Assembly: GCA_945907755.1 (NCBI GenBank)
Contig: CAMDTN010000027.1
Span: 1 to 32,819 of the forward strand
Direction of reading: 5' to 3'
Source: Singulisphaera sp. GP187
GTDB taxonomy: Bacteria > Planctomycetota > GCA-002687715
Length of the DNA: 32,819 nt
Shown: positions 15,541 to 24,051 of the stretch, in pieces
Layout: each line of letters starts with the position of its first letter
How positions within the stretch are numbered: position 1 is the stretch's first letter
Made by a program: the position numbers and the translations under genes
The notes under the pieces: generated by a model
What the model was told of the DNA's origin: nothing
Database searches by the model: none
The model's input: only the letters and a program-made list of their open reading frames with translations

Positions 15541-16029
15541 TTATATCGTGGGGCTCAGCAGACGTTGCTTTACAAGCTCTTCGCTGCGTTCCACCCGGCC
15601 TTCAAGTGCAGGATCCATACGCACCAAATCTGCGGCCACGAGGCGTGATGAAGCCACGATCCACAGCACGCGACCACGGCCACGCAACCCGTGATCCAGC
15701 AACCGAATCACTCCGAGAAGCGGTTCGGCCACTAGGGCGACATCTCCGAGATTCAAGATGATGTCGCCGGATTCGCGGCGCGCGAAACTCAGCACCTCGC
15801 GGAAGGCCGCGCGGAACAGCCGTTCATCGAAGATGTAGCAGTTTGGCCCACACTCGAGGCGCACAACGCCGCAGCTTTCCTGCACTTCGAAGCCGAGGCG
15901 CAGGCGTGTCTGCAGTGTGGCCACCACCATGTGGTGCCCAACCGGACATCTGTAGGCATGGTGCACAGCGCCGTCTTTGACAACGGTGCAGGCCAATTCA
16001 AGCGCTTTGCCACAGCGTTCGCAGGTCAT
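15541..16029 (-). CDS. Zinc-ribbon protein with STAS-like C-terminal domain
   Basis: A 162-residue protein of unknown function. The ATG at 16029 has a strong site, AAGGAGG (plus-strand 16037-16043), seven bases upstream; the frame runs further back but through sequence unlike a protein. The N-terminus carries Cys3-x2-Cys6 and a Cys28-x3-His32 pair (with His33 adjacent), a probable zinc ribbon. Residues about 65-150 alternate strands and helices around a segment, SGDIILNLGDVALVAEPLLG, resembling STAS (anti-sigma-factor-antagonist) domains, in which a phosphorylatable Ser/Thr would sit near the second strand; I see no certain one. A role as a regulator is inferred. It lies between sucD and metF on the same strand, with 55 bases to sucD. 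Confidence 0.72.
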   Translation of the reverse strand: MTCERCGKALELACTVVKDGAVHHAYRCPVGHHMVVATLQTRLRLGFEVQESCGVVRLECGPNCYIFDERLFRAAFREVLSFARRESGDIILNLGDVALVAEPLLGVIRLLDHGLRGRGRVLWIVASSRLVAADLVRMDPALEGRVERSEELVKQRLLSPTI

Positions 16030-16084
16030 CGACAGTCCTCCTTCTCCCCTGAGGAAACTCCGTACCCCGCGGTCCAGAGCGCTG

Positions 16085-16960
16085 TCACTTCCCGAGCAAC
16101 TTGACCAGTGTCGCTGCCATTTCGGAGGGGTTGGTGGCCATCGCCACTCCAGCCTGCTCCAGCGCAGCGATCTTGTCAGCAGCTTTACCACTGCCGCCGG
16201 AGATAATAGCACCAGCGTGACCCATGCGTTTTCCGGGAGGCGCAGTTTGGCCAGCGATGAATCCAACTACTGGCTTGCGCACAGACTTACGGATGAAGGC
16301 CGCTGCTTCTTCTTCAGCGGTGCCACCGATTTCGCCAATCATGATGATGGCTTCCGTGGCGGGGTCATCGTTGAACAAGCGCAGCGCATCCACATGAGTA
16401 GTGCCGATCAACGGGTCTCCGCCGATGCCGATGCAAGTGCTCTGGCCGATGCCGCGCTCTGACAACTGCCACACCGCTTCGTAGGTCAACGTGCCGCTGC
16501 GCGACACCACGCCCACTGGGCCTGGACGGTGGATATAGCCTGGCATGATCCCGATCTTGCATTCTCCAGGCGTGATAATCCCCGGACAATTCGGCCCGAT
16601 GATCCGCATGGTGCTGCCGCGCAAACGCAGCGCAGCGAAGGCCCGCACCATGTCGCTGATGGGAATGCCTTCAGTGATGACCACGCAAAGCGCGATGCCA
16701 GCAGCATCCGCTTCTAAGATGGAATCAAGGCAGCCGGCAGCTGGGACATACACCACCGACGCGTCAGCGCCCGTGGCTTTCACCGCTTCCGCCACACTAT
16801 CGAAGGCCGGAATGCCATCGATCGTTGTGCCACCCTTGCCCGGCGCCACTCCGGCAACCACTTTGGTGCCGTACTGCACCATCTGCGCCATGTGAAACCG
16901 TCCGGCCTTGCCCAAGCCCTGCACTAGGACTCGCGTGTTCTTGTTGACGAGAACGCTCAT
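16085..16960 (-). CDS. sucD: Succinyl-CoA ligase alpha subunit
   Basis: A 291-residue subunit that binds CoA and carries the phosphohistidine of succinyl-CoA synthetase (succinyl-CoA + ADP + Pi to succinate + CoA + ATP) in the TCA cycle. The N-terminal CoA-binding Rossmann region ([16 protein letters not shown]) precedes the [20 protein letters not shown] signature (about 121-140). The phosphorylated His248 is in [14 protein letters not shown], the hallmark of the alpha subunit. Length is typical. The ATG at 16960 has a GGAG site and follows the sucC stop by 17 bases, the usual beta-alpha order. Confidence 0.97.
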   Translation of the reverse strand: MSVLVNKNTRVLVQGLGKAGRFHMAQMVQYGTKVVAGVAPGKGGTTIDGIPAFDSVAEAVKATGADASVVYVPAAGCLDSILEADAAGIALCVVITEGIPISDMVRAFAALRLRGSTMRIIGPNCPGIITPGECKIGIMPGYIHRPGPVGVVSRSGTLTYEAVWQLSERGIGQSTCIGIGGDPLIGTTHVDALRLFNDDPATEAIIMIGEIGGTAEEEAAAFIRKSVRKPVVGFIAGQTAPPGKRMGHAGAIISGGSGKAADKIAALEQAGVAMATNPSEMAATLVKLLGK

Positions 16961-16977
16961 GACTTCTCCAGTTCCGC

Positions 16978-18144
16978 TCAGGCCTTCGCCGTTGCCTTGA
17001 CGATCTTCTCGGCCGCATCGGCCATGGTCGACGCCGTGGTAATCGCCAAGCCGGAATCCCGCAGGATTTGCCGACCTTGCTCTACCTCCGTGCCCTCGAG
17101 GCGCACCACCAGCGGCAGCGACAACCCCGTTTCCTTCACCGCAGCCACGATGCCTTCAGCCAGCGTGGTGCAGCGCAGAATGCCACCAAAGATGTTGATG
17201 AGAATGCCCGTAACTTTCGGGTCGGCAAGGATCAAACGAAACGCTTTCGCCACTTGGTCTTTGGTGGCACCGCCTCCGACATCCAAGAAATTCGCCGGCG
17301 CCGCGCCGTACAGCTTGATGATGTCCATGGTGGCCATGGCCAACCCGGCACCGTTAACGAGGCACCCAATGTTGCCGTCGAGGCTGATGTAGGTGATGCC
17401 CGCTTCTTGCCCCGCGATTTCGCTGGGGTCTTCTTCGTCGAGGTCGCGCAGCGCCACCACACCCGGCTGGCGGTACAGCGCGTTACTGTCGAAGTTCATC
17501 TTGGCGTCGAGGGCCAGCAACTGGCCGTCCTTGGTGACCACCAACGGATTGATTTCCGCGAGGCTCAAGTCCTTCTCGACATAGACGCGGCAGAGTGCCT
17601 GCAAAAACTGCGTTGCCTTTTCCCACAACGCGGGTGGCAGCCCAACTTCCTTGGCCAAGCGGCGCGCTTGGCTGGGCAGCAACCCCGTGATGGGGTCAAT
17701 AGGCTCCTTCAGGATCTTCTCGGGATGCGAATGCGCTACCACTTCGATCTCGACGCCACCTTCAGAAGACACCATCAGCACTGGCAGCTTGGAAGCTCGG
17801 TCCAAAGCGATGCCCGCGTACAGCTCGCGCTCGATGGCGCAGCCTTGTTCCACCAGCAGCGTCTTCACCTTCTGGCCATGCGGGCCGGTCTGATAGGTGA
17901 TCAGCGGCTTGGCCATGATGGCCGTCGCGGCAGCTTCGGCTTCGGCGGCCGAGCGCACAAGTTTCACGCCGCCGCCCTTGCCACGCCCACCGGCGTGGAT
18001 CTGTGCCTTCACCACCGCGATTGCGCAGCCGAGCTCGCTGAAAGCGGCCGCAGCGCCCTTGGCGGAATGCACCACGCGGCCTTCAAGAATGGGCACACCA
18101 GCGGCCTTGAGGATGGCCTTGGCTTGATACTCATGGATCTTCAT
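16978..18144 (-). CDS. sucC: Succinyl-CoA ligase (ADP-forming) beta subunit
   Basis: A 388-residue ATP-grasp subunit that binds nucleotide and succinate and forms the active enzyme with SucD. It begins [18 protein letters not shown], the family's near-invariant start, followed by [43 protein letters not shown] (about 196-218, metal ligands in the acidic part), [14 protein letters not shown] and [17 protein letters not shown] are further SucC signatures. Length is standard. The ATG at 18144 is preceded by GGAG about 11 bases upstream. It forms an operon with sucD. Confidence 0.97.
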   Translation of the reverse strand: MKIHEYQAKAILKAAGVPILEGRVVHSAKGAAAAFSELGCAIAVVKAQIHAGGRGKGGGVKLVRSAAEAEAAATAIMAKPLITYQTGPHGQKVKTLLVEQGCAIERELYAGIALDRASKLPVLMVSSEGGVEIEVVAHSHPEKILKEPIDPITGLLPSQARRLAKEVGLPPALWEKATQFLQALCRVYVEKDLSLAEINPLVVTKDGQLLALDAKMNFDSNALYRQPGVVALRDLDEEDPSEIAGQEAGITYISLDGNIGCLVNGAGLAMATMDIIKLYGAAPANFLDVGGGATKDQVAKAFRLILADPKVTGILINIFGGILRCTTLAEGIVAAVKETGLSLPLVVRLEGTEVEQGRQILRDSGLAITTASTMADAAEKIVKATAKA

Positions 18145-18218
18145 GCGCGCGTGACTCCAATGGGCTCCGCAAGGGAGCGGGGCATGTTAGGCCGCGAGCA
18201 CGGGCAGCCCAACCGGTA

Positions 18219-19709
18219 TCAAAGTCCGGAGATGCCGGCGCCGGAGGCGCCGCTGCGAACGCCCCGAGGGGGCATCTTGTACAGCCGGATGGTGTCGGCC
18301 CCACTGCCATGGCTGCGCGCTCCGGACAATAAGACCACCACATCTCCGGCGCCAAGAGCACCCGCCTGCGCCGCAGCTTCAATGCCCAACGAATAAAGGT
18401 GTGCGATGTCGCGAGCGCTCGGGATCAGGAACGCGCGCGCCCCGCGGCACAACGCAAAGCGGTGGAATGCGCCGGGGTCGTCAGTCAGCGTGAACATCGG
18501 GCAGCCCGGCCGCCAAGCAGCGACGCCGAAGGCGGTCCAGCCCGTGGACGAAAACACCAGCAGTGCTTTAGCGCCGACTTCTTCCGCCGCCACACAAGCC
18601 GCCTTGATGGCCGCATGCGCGATGCCTTGATCTGCAGGCCGCTGAAACAGGCGGGCCTGGGCAACGAACAAATCGCTTTGCTCTGCATTCCAAGCGATCT
18701 TGCTCATGGTCGTCACAGTGGCCACCGGATACAGCCCCACGGCTGTTTCTTGCGAGAGCATCACCGCGTCCGTGCCGTCGAACAACGCGTTGGCCACATC
18801 GGTAGCTTCGGCGCGCGTCGGCGTCGGGTTATGCGTCATACTGTCGAGCATCTGCGTAGCGGTGATGACCAACTTCCCACGGCTGCGTGCTGCGCGGATG
18901 ATTTCTTTTTGCACCACCGGCAAGCGTTCAGGGCCGATTTCTACGCCGAGGTCGCCGCGCGCCACCATGATGCCATCGCTCACGGCGAGGATTGAAGCGA
19001 GGTTCTCCACCGCGATGGGCGTTTCGATCTTCGCGATGACGGGAGTGTGGCGGCCATGCAACGCGATCCGACGCTTCAAGTCCACCACATCGCGCGCGGT
19101 GCGCACGAAACTCATGGCGAAAAAATCAACGCCCACTTGCATGCCGAAATCGAGGTCCGCTTCGTCCTTCGCCGTGATGGCTGGAATGTTCAGCAGCACG
19201 CCGGGGATGTTGATGCCCTTGCGCGACGACAGCTCGCCACCGTGCACCACCAGCGCGCGCAAGCAACCGTCGCGGCGGCCCAAGGCACGCAGTTCGAAGT
19301 TGCCGTCATCCAACAGAATGCGCGCCCCCTCGGCAACATCATCCACCACCGCTGCATATGACACGCCGATGCGACCGCGCACCACATCGCGCGTGCGCGG
19401 GTCCAGTAGCACCTCTTGGCCTTCTTCCAGCGTGACGGTGCCGCCGCCCGCCACAACTCCGACCCGCACTTTGGGTCCTGAGAGGTCGCCGATGATTGCG
19501 ATGGGCGTACCCAGTTCCTGCGCCACTTGGCGGATACAGCCAACAACGCCACGCAAAATTTCCACATCGCCGTGCGAGAAATTCAGGCGGAAAGCACTAG
19601 CACCAGCGATGGCCAAATCGCGAATGCCCGAGGGCGTCCACGAAGCGGGGCCTAGGGTAGCGATGATTTTAGTGGCGGGGCGCCGCGTCGTTCCGTCGTG
19701 CTCGGTCAT
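18219..19709 (-). CDS. pyk: Pyruvate kinase
   Basis: A 496-residue glycolytic enzyme that converts PEP and ADP to pyruvate and ATP. The barrel starts at TKIIATLGPAS, and SAFRLNFSHG carries the substrate Arg and the Asn-x-Ser potassium site. GDLSGPKVRVG begins the B domain. VIAKIETPIAVENL holds the catalytic Lys and the metal-binding Glu, and MVARGDLGVEIG and TATQMLDSM...PTPTRAEATDVANA follow. The motif usually written MLSGETA is MLSQETA here. The C-terminal regulatory domain is complete. The ATG at 19709 gives a normal N-terminus; a GTG eight codons earlier (19733) is an alternative. A TACAGT lies about 22 bases upstream of the ATG. It is 72 bases downstream of the HEAT-repeat gene. Confidence 0.96.
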   Translation of the reverse strand: MTEHDGTTRRPATKIIATLGPASWTPSGIRDLAIAGASAFRLNFSHGDVEILRGVVGCIRQVAQELGTPIAIIGDLSGPKVRVGVVAGGGTVTLEEGQEVLLDPRTRDVVRGRIGVSYAAVVDDVAEGARILLDDGNFELRALGRRDGCLRALVVHGGELSSRKGINIPGVLLNIPAITAKDEADLDFGMQVGVDFFAMSFVRTARDVVDLKRRIALHGRHTPVIAKIETPIAVENLASILAVSDGIMVARGDLGVEIGPERLPVVQKEIIRAARSRGKLVITATQMLDSMTHNPTPTRAEATDVANALFDGTDAVMLSQETAVGLYPVATVTTMSKIAWNAEQSDLFVAQARLFQRPADQGIAHAAIKAACVAAEEVGAKALLVFSSTGWTAFGVAAWRPGCPMFTLTDDPGAFHRFALCRGARAFLIPSARDIAHLYSLGIEAAAQAGALGAGDVVVLLSGARSHGSGADTIRLYKMPPRGVRSGASGAGISGL

Positions 19710-19781
19710 GGGCCAGTGTGTGTCCGAGCGCACTGTATCAACCGGCCGCGCGCGTCCTGTGCACCGGCGCGCGCCGCAGCG

Positions 19782-20855
19782 CTAACTGCCCGAGAGCACA
19801 CGCACTCTGTTGGCTTCCCACCAAGTCTCCGTGTTCTTCACGGAAGACTCACGATCCTTAGGCGAGGCCTCAGGGTCAAAATCTAGCCGCGTGCTGGCGA
19901 GTTCTTCAAATGCAGCTTTCGCTGCTGAGCGCACGAAGGGGTCGCCGTCGCGCAGCACTTGCAAGATCAGCGGCAACGATGGCTTCGAACCCAAGCGCCT
20001 CAGATTCTGCACCACCGCGACGCGCAAGTACTCCTCGGAATCCTTGAGCATGCCTTCCAACGCTGCCACCACTTTGACGCCGCTGTAGCGACCGAGTTCG
20101 GTCACCGCCGTGTAGCGCTGGCCCGGGTCGGTGTCGCTCAACTGCAGCAACAGTGCGTTGACTTCGCGTTCCTCCACAGCGCTGCGCGCGCTGGGTTCGA
20201 CCACCGCGACGCCAGCCGGTGCGGCTGACACTGCTGCCGGTTGTGGCTTCGTCGCCGCTAATTCGCGCACCACTTCGAGCGCGGCCTTCAGCCCTTCGAG
20301 ACCAGCTTTCTGCCCCGCCAAATCCTCGCGCGTGCCTTGCGTCTGCGTGCGCAGCTCGCCCAGTGCCGCCGTGATCTTCGCGTCAAGCGTGCCAAGACGT
20401 TCATCCAGTGTGGCTCGCGCAGCGTCGGATTCTGTGCCCAATCTGCGGTCGAGTTCCGCATAGCGCTGTTGCGAGGCGTCGCGCAGCCCCGTCACGGCTG
20501 CCTTGAGCTCGCTGATCGTGGCTTCGGAGTTCTGCAAACTTGCCAGCGCGGTGTCGAGGCGGTTGGCCGTCACGCCAGCCACATTGCCGGCATCCACCAA
20601 CGACAGCTGGGCCCGCGTGAGATCTGCGCGCAGGCTGTCAATCAGCTGCCATCCCCAAAAACCCATGCCGATGAGCGCGACCACCAGCAAGAGCAGCGTG
20701 GCCACCAGCGCCGCTGATGCTCCCTGCTGCTTTTCTTGCGACATCGGTGCGCACTTGGGGCAAAAGAGCTTGCCGCCCTCAATGGTGATGCGGTGCTGGC
20801 TGAAGTCCCGTTGCGGGATGCTCTCGTTGCACGCATCACAGAAGAAGATCTTCAT
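19782..20855 (-). CDS. Membrane protein with zinc ribbon, coiled coil and HEAT repeats
   Basis: A 357-residue protein of unknown function with a clear domain order. A zinc ribbon uses Cys6, Cys9, Cys32 and Cys35 (FFCDACN and FCPKCAP). One membrane helix follows at about 46-68. A Leu/Ala/Glu/Arg-rich coiled coil with heptad-like spacing spans about 70-190. A linker rich in Ala and Pro comes next, then HEAT-like helical repeats (about 225-325; compare VNALLLQLSDTDPGQRYTAVTELG with the following repeat). The ATG at 20855 begins at the zinc ribbon and has a GGTGGGA sequence upstream. The ribbon should face the cytoplasm and the rest the periplasm. It may be a scaffold or sensor. The neighbouring HEAT lipoprotein shares its C-terminal repeat type, so the two may act together. 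Confidence 0.8.
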   Translation of the reverse strand: MKIFFCDACNESIPQRDFSQHRITIEGGKLFCPKCAPMSQEKQQGASAALVATLLLLVVALIGMGFWGWQLIDSLRADLTRAQLSLVDAGNVAGVTANRLDTALASLQNSEATISELKAAVTGLRDASQQRYAELDRRLGTESDAARATLDERLGTLDAKITAALGELRTQTQGTREDLAGQKAGLEGLKAALEVVRELAATKPQPAAVSAAPAGVAVVEPSARSAVEEREVNALLLQLSDTDPGQRYTAVTELGRYSGVKVVAALEGMLKDSEEYLRVAVVQNLRRLGSKPSLPLILQVLRDGDPFVRSAAKAAFEELASTRLDFDPEASPKDRESSVKNTETWWEANRVRVLSGS

Positions 20856-21053
20856 GCTCTGGTCCCACCTGCGGGAATCGGCTACAGCCTCGTTCGCGCT
20901 GCGGCATCGTAGCCGCAACCGCCCGCGTGAGGGGGCCGCCCCCGACACAGAGCAACGGCGCCATTTCTTGCGGACTCCTGATTACTAACGGCCCGCGAAC
21001 GCCCGTGTGAGACGGAATCTGATGTGCGCGCGGCTATAGCGCGCCAATCTTGA
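20856..21053. other. Non-coding gap upstream of the zinc-ribbon/HEAT gene
   Basis: In this 198-base gap I see no gene. On the plus strand GGGGG-CCG-CCCCC near 20932-20944 can form a five-pair hairpin, and GCGCG...CGCGC flanks a seven-base loop at about 21027-21043. Neither has a T-tract. They may end transcripts arriving from the HEAT lipoprotein and micropeptide, and a promoter for the downstream gene is probably here but I cannot place it. Confidence 0.35.
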
Positions 21054-21140
21054 TCACCGATGAGTGGATGCGCGGTAGGAGAACCCCACGATCACAGCGC
21101 TGAGCAACCACACGATGCCCACAATCCACAGCCAGCTCAT
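21054..21140 (-). CDS. 28-residue single-helix membrane peptide coupled to the HEAT lipoprotein
   Basis: A short reading frame whose ATG overlaps the TGA of the upstream HEAT lipoprotein as ATGA, so it can be translated by termination-reinitiation. It encodes 28 residues. It starts MSWLWIVGIVWLLSAV, continues with a short hydrophobic stretch to about residue 20 and ends in a basic tail (SYRASTHR). That is one membrane helix with a cytoplasm-positive end, the layout of known bacterial micropeptides. There is no ribosome site of its own. It is too short for homology-free certainty and could be a chance frame; the exact stop-start overlap and the purely hydrophobic composition argue for it. Confidence 0.5.
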   Translation of the reverse strand: MSWLWIVGIVWLLSAVIVGFSYRASTHR

Positions 21141-21736
21141 GGATTTTGGCCGGCTGTAACGCGGGCGGTGCTGCGTTCTTGCCACCACGAGCGGATGCGC
21201 TGCACGGCGGGTGCGCGCTCCGCGGGAGACGCCTTGAATTCATAGCCAAAGTTTTGGCCCGCAACGCCGACCAAGGCTTCGATGGACTTGTAGCGCACCC
21301 GCGCGTCACTGTCTTCCAGCAATTGGATCAGCACCGGCAAACCGGACACATCTCCGAGTTGCAGTAACGCTGCAGCGGCTTCGTAGCGCACTCCAGCATC
21401 GGTGTCTTGCAAGCGCTCCGACACCGCGACAGCGCCTTCGGGACCGCCGATGAAGCCCAGTACATACACGAGGCTTGCACGCACCCGAGGATCAGACGCG
21501 TTCAGGCCTTCGATCACAGGTTTGCGCGCCAAGGCGCCACACTTGATAAGGGTTTCGAGTGATGTGAGGAGTTGCGCGCCCTGCTGCGTCTGCAGCGCCC
21601 CGACGCGTGCGCGGATTTGCTGCTCGACATGACCGACCGGAGTCACGCTTGAGCGAGCGGCTGTTGGGCCTTCGCTCGTGGCACATCCAGCCAGCAGCAC
21701 ACTCAGCAAGAACAAACTTGGCAACGCAGGTTTCAT
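21137..21736 (-). CDS. HEAT-repeat lipoprotein
   Basis: A 199-residue protein with a lipoprotein signal peptide: hydrophobic LFLLSVLLAG ending in the lipobox Leu-Ala-Gly / Cys18, so Cys18 should be lipidated after cleavage. The mature part is a run of HEAT-like repeats (about 80-150). The pattern of Asp/Arg-Val-Arg (DPRVRASLVYVLG, DAGVRYEAAAALLQLG, DARVRYKSIEALVGV) recurs every 30-odd residues. It ends in a WW-containing helix after NFGYEFKASPAERAPAVQRIRSWW, a form often seen at the end of HEAT arrays. The ATG at 21736 has GGGAG about 9 bases upstream. The role is probably protein-protein contact at the envelope; the partner is unknown. It follows the VWA gene by 36 bases. Confidence 0.82.
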   Translation of the reverse strand: MKPALPSLFLLSVLLAGCATSEGPTAARSSVTPVGHVEQQIRARVGALQTQQGAQLLTSLETLIKCGALARKPVIEGLNASDPRVRASLVYVLGFIGGPEGAVAVSERLQDTDAGVRYEAAAALLQLGDVSGLPVLIQLLEDSDARVRYKSIEALVGVAGQNFGYEFKASPAERAPAVQRIRSWWQERSTARVTAGQNP

Positions 21737-21772
21737 GAGCAGGAACTCCCCGCTCCCTATCGGCCCACTGCG

Positions 21773-24001
21773 TTAGTTGGACTGAAACGGAACCCGACGA
21801 GGAAGCGCCAATCCGATGGCCAAGAGCAGTGCAGCCAACGCAGCCCATGGCCACCGCGCACTGTTTTCTGTAGCAATCCTGCCTACGGCAGGTAATTCCT
21901 GCGCGGGCCAACCCATTTCCTCATCGGCTGATTGAACGACGAATCCTCGCGCCAACACGGCGCCCAGTTCATCGATCAACTGGGCCGGACCGGCAGCAGC
22001 CGCCTCGACGCTGATGAACTCGCAGGGGTTGCACGCTCGCAACGACACACGCTTGCCGTCGCTGGTTTCGAGCGTCAGCGCCGCCTGCGCAAGTGGTTCC
22101 GCGCTGAAGGCACGCGTTCCTTCGGGCCCGCTGAGAATCCGGAGCGGTGGCTTCGAGCGCCGTGCCACCCGTTGACCGATGGCTGCCACTGCAGCGGTCC
22201 ATGCTGCGCCGCTGCCGCGCACTGCCATTGCGGCCACGGTGCCGCGGCCCACTTGGCGCAGCGCTGCCAGCGCCCCGCGCGTTTCATCTTGGGCACACAC
22301 CTCTGCGTCGGTCGCCGTCACCACCGGATTCCAGCCGTCGGCGTCAAACGCGAACGCAGCCATCCCGCTGCCAGCCCCACGCACAGGGAACTCTTCGGAT
22401 TTCCAGGCCGATTGACGCGCCGCGTGCAGCAAAGTCTCCGGGGCCAAGTTTTGCACACTCTGTACTTCGTCCGCAACCGCCGTAGCCGCTGCCATAGTTG
22501 TGGGCTGTGGATCTAAGACCACGGCCAGCACTCGCTCTGCAACGGCATGGGCCTGCGTCTTGGCCAAGGCCAGTGCAGCGACCGAACCAAGGTCGGCCAT
22601 GTCCCAGTCGCTCAAGATGAGCAGCACGCGTGCACGCTGGGCATCGTTCCGAATCTGCGCAGCGGCTTCCAACGCAGGCAGCAAGGCGGTGCCGCCTGAT
22701 GGCACTAATGCATCCAGCGCTCTTGCTGCTTCTTGCCATTGCGCTGCAGCTACCGGCGTCGCTGGAGTGGGCACGCCTGCTTTGGTGGTGAACGGCAGCA
22801 CTAACAGGCGGTCGTCTGCGCCCAGGCTCTGGGACAGCACGGTGCACGCATGCAGCGCGCGCCGCAAACGCTGGTCTTTGTCCATGCTGCCGGAGGCGTC
22901 GATCAACACCAAAAAGTCTTGCGCCGCACGCCGCGCGGGCATCAAGGGCGCGATGGATTCCAAGGGGCTCTCCGCCCAACCGCCCGCGCCAAAGGCTTGC
23001 GGCCCGCCCAATAGCAACAAGCCACAACCTGCGTTACGCACTTGCGCAACGATGGCTGTAAGTGCAGCGGTGGTCATGGATTGCCCGACGCTGACACCGT
23101 TGACTACCACCAAGTCCGCTTCAATCTGCACCACCTCCGCATCAGGAAACGCTGCGCGCAGCGGTGCCTCGTCGCCGATGACGCGCAAGGTCATGGCTGC
23201 GCGCGGCGCCACCGGCAAGCGCAGGGTTGCCCGCGGCGGGCCCGTGTCGCCCAGCATGTGCAACTGCACTTCCACGCATTCTCGCGGGACCAGCACTGGT
23301 AATTGCACCAGAGTTGTGCCGGCAGCAACGGTCAGTAATTGCCGCGAACCATTGGCGCTCAGCACAACTTCCACGGGCTGTGCGTTATCGCTGTGCAGCA
23401 GCAGGGGCAGATCCACTTGCGTGTCTGACACAAGCAGCACCGGCGCACCATTCAGTGCAAGCGTTGGTGCCGAGGCTGCCTTGCCCGGCAAGCGCCCCGC
23501 ATGAGTGAATGCAGCGCCACTCGTACTAAGCGCAGACCAATCGGCAGCGGCGTGCCGGCCATCACCGTGAAGCACCACGAGGAAGGGCTGCGCTGATTGT
23601 TGCAGGTGCAGCCCTGAAACGAGAGCATTGGCGAACCGTGTTCGCACGCTGAAGTCTGCTGGCAGTGCTTGCAGCGCAACGCGCGCGCTGCGCTCTGATA
23701 CGTCGCTCAAGAATTCGGAATGGTCAAGCGGCGGCAGCAACAAGCGGTTGGCGTTGGCGAAGCCCAGCAAGGCGTGTTGCCCACGGTGTTGCTGCGCACG
23801 CATCCGCAAGAAAAACGCTATGACCAAATCATCGGCGCGGCCATGCGAGCGCGACAAATCCAAAAGATGCACGGTCAACGGCTCGTTACCGAAACCGCTG
23901 TCCGCCCCAAGCGCACCCAGCAGCGCCGCCAGTGTCGCAGCGAGCACGACGCAAACACGAAGTGGCAGCGTGCGGGTGGAGCGTGAAACTCTGGAAGCCA
24001 T
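21773..24001 (-). CDS. Membrane-anchored von Willebrand factor A (VWA) protein with GATase-like region
   Basis: A 742-residue protein of unknown specific function. A basic start and a hydrophobic stretch (about 12-33) form a signal peptide or anchor. A second helix, ARWPWAALAALLLAIGLALP, ends the protein. Between them, residues about 325-357 (CGLLLLGGPQAFGAGG, then WAESPLESIAPLMP) resemble the glutamine-amidotransferase-like part of BatA-style proteins. A VWA domain follows, with a complete metal-dependent adhesion site: Asp368-Ala-Ser370-Gly-Ser372, Thr438 in SGGTALLP and Asp465 in LILSDWD. Most of the protein lies in the periplasm. Such proteins often work with MoxR-type ATPases, but none is nearby. 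The start at 24001 lacks a good ribosome site. Confidence 0.82.
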   Translation of the reverse strand: MASRVSRSTRTLPLRVCVVLAATLAALLGALGADSGFGNEPLTVHLLDLSRSHGRADDLVIAFFLRMRAQQHRGQHALLGFANANRLLLPPLDHSEFLSDVSERSARVALQALPADFSVRTRFANALVSGLHLQQSAQPFLVVLHGDGRHAAADWSALSTSGAAFTHAGRLPGKAASAPTLALNGAPVLLVSDTQVDLPLLLHSDNAQPVEVVLSANGSRQLLTVAAGTTLVQLPVLVPRECVEVQLHMLGDTGPPRATLRLPVAPRAAMTLRVIGDEAPLRAAFPDAEVVQIEADLVVVNGVSVGQSMTTAALTAIVAQVRNAGCGLLLLGGPQAFGAGGWAESPLESIAPLMPARRAAQDFLVLIDASGSMDKDQRLRRALHACTVLSQSLGADDRLLVLPFTTKAGVPTPATPVAAAQWQEAARALDALVPSGGTALLPALEAAAQIRNDAQRARVLLILSDWDMADLGSVAALALAKTQAHAVAERVLAVVLDPQPTTMAAATAVADEVQSVQNLAPETLLHAARQSAWKSEEFPVRGAGSGMAAFAFDADGWNPVVTATDAEVCAQDETRGALAALRQVGRGTVAAMAVRGSGAAWTAAVAAIGQRVARRSKPPLRILSGPEGTRAFSAEPLAQAALTLETSDGKRVSLRACNPCEFISVEAAAAGPAQLIDELGAVLARGFVVQSADEEMGWPAQELPAVGRIATENSARWPWAALAALLLAIGLALPRRVPFQSN

Positions 24002-24051
24002 GCGCTTGTAGCGTAGCGGCAGCGCGCGGCTAACGGTTCAATGCACTGCGT

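Noticed and set aside
16030-16266. 79-codon upstream extension of the zinc-ribbon gene
   Set aside because: It runs across the sucD end in another frame; a perfect AAGGAGG precedes the ATG at 16029.
17068-18396. Plus-strand frame of 442 codons over sucC
   Set aside because: Antisense to an unmistakable sucC; the product is compositionally biased (His, Arg, Gln) and matches nothing.
21034-21309. 91-codon minus-strand frame over the micropeptide region
   Set aside because: It is in a different frame from both the lipoprotein and the micropeptide, has no ribosome site and overlaps both.
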